Assembly: GCF_014651035.1 (NCBI RefSeq)
Contig: NZ_BMWC01000001.1
Span: 1,271,581 to 1,335,580 of the forward strand
Origin: Streptomyces lomondensis
Lineage (GTDB): Bacteria > Actinomycetota > Actinomycetes > Streptomycetales > Streptomycetaceae
Length of the DNA: 64,000 nt
Direction of reading: 5' to 3'
In this document: positions 63,381 through 64,000 of the stretch, in pieces
Layout of the letters: each line of letters begins with the position of its first letter
Numbering within the stretch: the stretch's first letter is position 1
Made by a program: the position numbers and the translations under genes
The notes under the pieces: model-generated
Told to the model about the DNA's origin: nothing
What the model saw: only the letters and a program-made list of their open reading frames with translations
Database searches by the model: none

Positions 63381-64000
63381 CCGGGCGGGCCGGTTGTGCG
63401 GCTTCCAGGAGTCCGGCGAGTTCCACGAGGTCCGTGCCGGTGAGGCGGGGCAGGACGCAGCCGGAGAGCGTGCGGCAGGTCTCCCGCCAGGAGGCCGGGA
63501 TCGACGCGCCGCCGCCGAGGGCGCCGGTGAGGGCGCCGACCAGGGCCGGGGCGGAGTCCGCGACGCGGGACAGGCAGGCCGCCGCGGGGATCGCCTCGGC
63601 GATACGGCCGCCGGCCGCGGTGGCCAGGGCGAGGGCGACCGGGACCGTCTCGGCGGCGGCGATGCCGTAGCTGTAGACGTGGTCGACGATCTGGTGCTCC
63701 AGGGGCGGGACCAGGGCGAAGGCGCTGTCCGCGGCGGCGGCGAGCTTGAGTGCGTGCCGGGCGTTGCGGCCGATCTCCGTCTCCTCGGGGAGTTCGGCGA
63801 GGGCCGCGGTGACGCAGGCGTCGACGTGCGCGCCGGCCAGGGCGAGGGCGAGCGCTGCCGCCATGGCGCGGGCGCCGTGGACGCCGTCGCCGTCCTGGGT
63901 GTAGCGGGCGTCGAACTCGGCGAGATCGGCGGCCCGCCGGGGGTCGCCCGGGTGGGCCACGGCCAGGACGCAGGCCCGTACGCAGGCGGCGTCGTCGAAG
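63373..64000 (-). CDS. ADP-ribosylglycohydrolase family protein, C-terminal part (cut by window edge)
   Basis: The frame is open to the right end of the window (FDDAACVRACVLAVAHPGD just before a GTG at 63960), so this is the C-terminal part of a longer gene. DARYTQDGDGVHGARAMAAALA, HVYSYGIAAAETVPVALALA and GGRIAEAIPAAACLSRVADSAPALVGALTGAL follow the family layout. The region equivalent to motif III (G-x-D-x-D) has only one Asp (VADSAP), so metal binding is probably impaired. Paralogue of the next two genes in the operon. Confidence 0.8.
   Translation of the reverse strand, partial: FDDAACVRACVLAVAHPGDPRRAADLAEFDARYTQDGDGVHGARAMAAALALALAGAHVDACVTAALAELPEETEIGRNARHALKLAAAADSAFALVPPLEHQIVDHVYSYGIAAAETVPVALALATAAGGRIAEAIPAAACLSRVADSAPALVGALTGALGGGASIPASWRETCRTLSGCVLPRLTGTDLVELAGLLEAAQPARPGG

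Noticed and set aside
60841..64000. ADP-ribosylation toxin-antitoxin or defence system
   Set aside because: Three ADP-ribosylglycohydrolase-family genes occur, but no ADP-ribosyltransferase or other toxin is in the window, and the linked genes are metabolic (CoA-transferase, lyase).

Overview
The window is a chromosomal segment of a Streptomyces species. The indicators are very high G+C, GTG starts and 4-base start/stop overlaps, the ftsZ-ylmD-ylmE-sepF-ylmG-divIVA order, an actinobacterial ileS T-box, split his and trp operons with a trpM gene, and two or three repeat families that look like known Streptomyces dispersed repeats. The gene order matches, from memory, the S. coelicolor interval from murE down to the ADP-ribosylglycohydrolase genes. 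No CRISPR array, tRNA, rRNA, prophage or intact insertion sequence was seen. It is mostly conserved core chromosome.

Layout. (1) 1-14.2 kb: the lower half of the division and cell wall (dcw) cluster: murE, murF, mraY, murD, ftsW, murG, ftsQ, ftsZ, then ylmD, ylmE, sepF, a YggT gene and divIVA. These make lipid II, build the Z-ring and mark the growing tip. (2) 14.2-21.7 kb: ileS on the minus strand behind a T-box leader, then a plus-strand run of a DksA/TraR-type protein with a histone-H1-like tail, lspA, an RluD-type pseudouridine synthase and a GNAT acetyltransferase. (3) 21.8-31 kb: transport and envelope genes (CPA1 antiporter, SDR, MscS channel, dienelactone-hydrolase-like protein, Tat-exported PhoD phosphatase, membrane-anchored DsbA-like thioredoxin, an unknown membrane protein, DUF2252 protein). 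(4) 31-43.5 kb: dnaE, a 54-aa basic protein, a NYN-domain protein, an ABC exporter pair, a DUF2567-type membrane protein, a repeat-rich gap with a 222-base MITE-like element, ybaK, a LON-domain protein, a helical-repeat protein and a beta-helix-like membrane protein. (5) 43.6-49.3 kb: the operon hisD-hisC-hisB-(small membrane protein)-hisH-hisA/priA-ridA-hisF, almost every junction a 4-base overlap. (6) 49.4-57.8 kb: a mycothiol-type protein, hisI, trpE, three small membrane proteins, trpC, trpM, trpB, trpA and a second DsbA-like protein. No trpF is present, consistent with a dual-function PriA. (7) 57.8-64 kb: lgt, then a tightly overlapping minus-strand operon of three ADP-ribosylglycohydrolase-family genes (the first cut by the window edge), a class III CoA-transferase and a CitE-like lyase.

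The most notable observations are these. The isoleucyl-tRNA synthetase carries GAHH where class I enzymes have HxGH, and sits under a T-box that appears to act by hiding its Shine-Dalgarno sequence. A MITE-like element has perfect 18-base inverted repeats and CTAG flanks. Several genes appear to be transcribed as leaderless mRNAs, some from a shared GGCACnATG box. The CoA-transferase/lyase operon carries three ADP-ribosylglycohydrolase paralogues with different degrees of metal-site decay. I did not find a clearly new multi-gene system; the last operon is the best candidate for unassigned biology.
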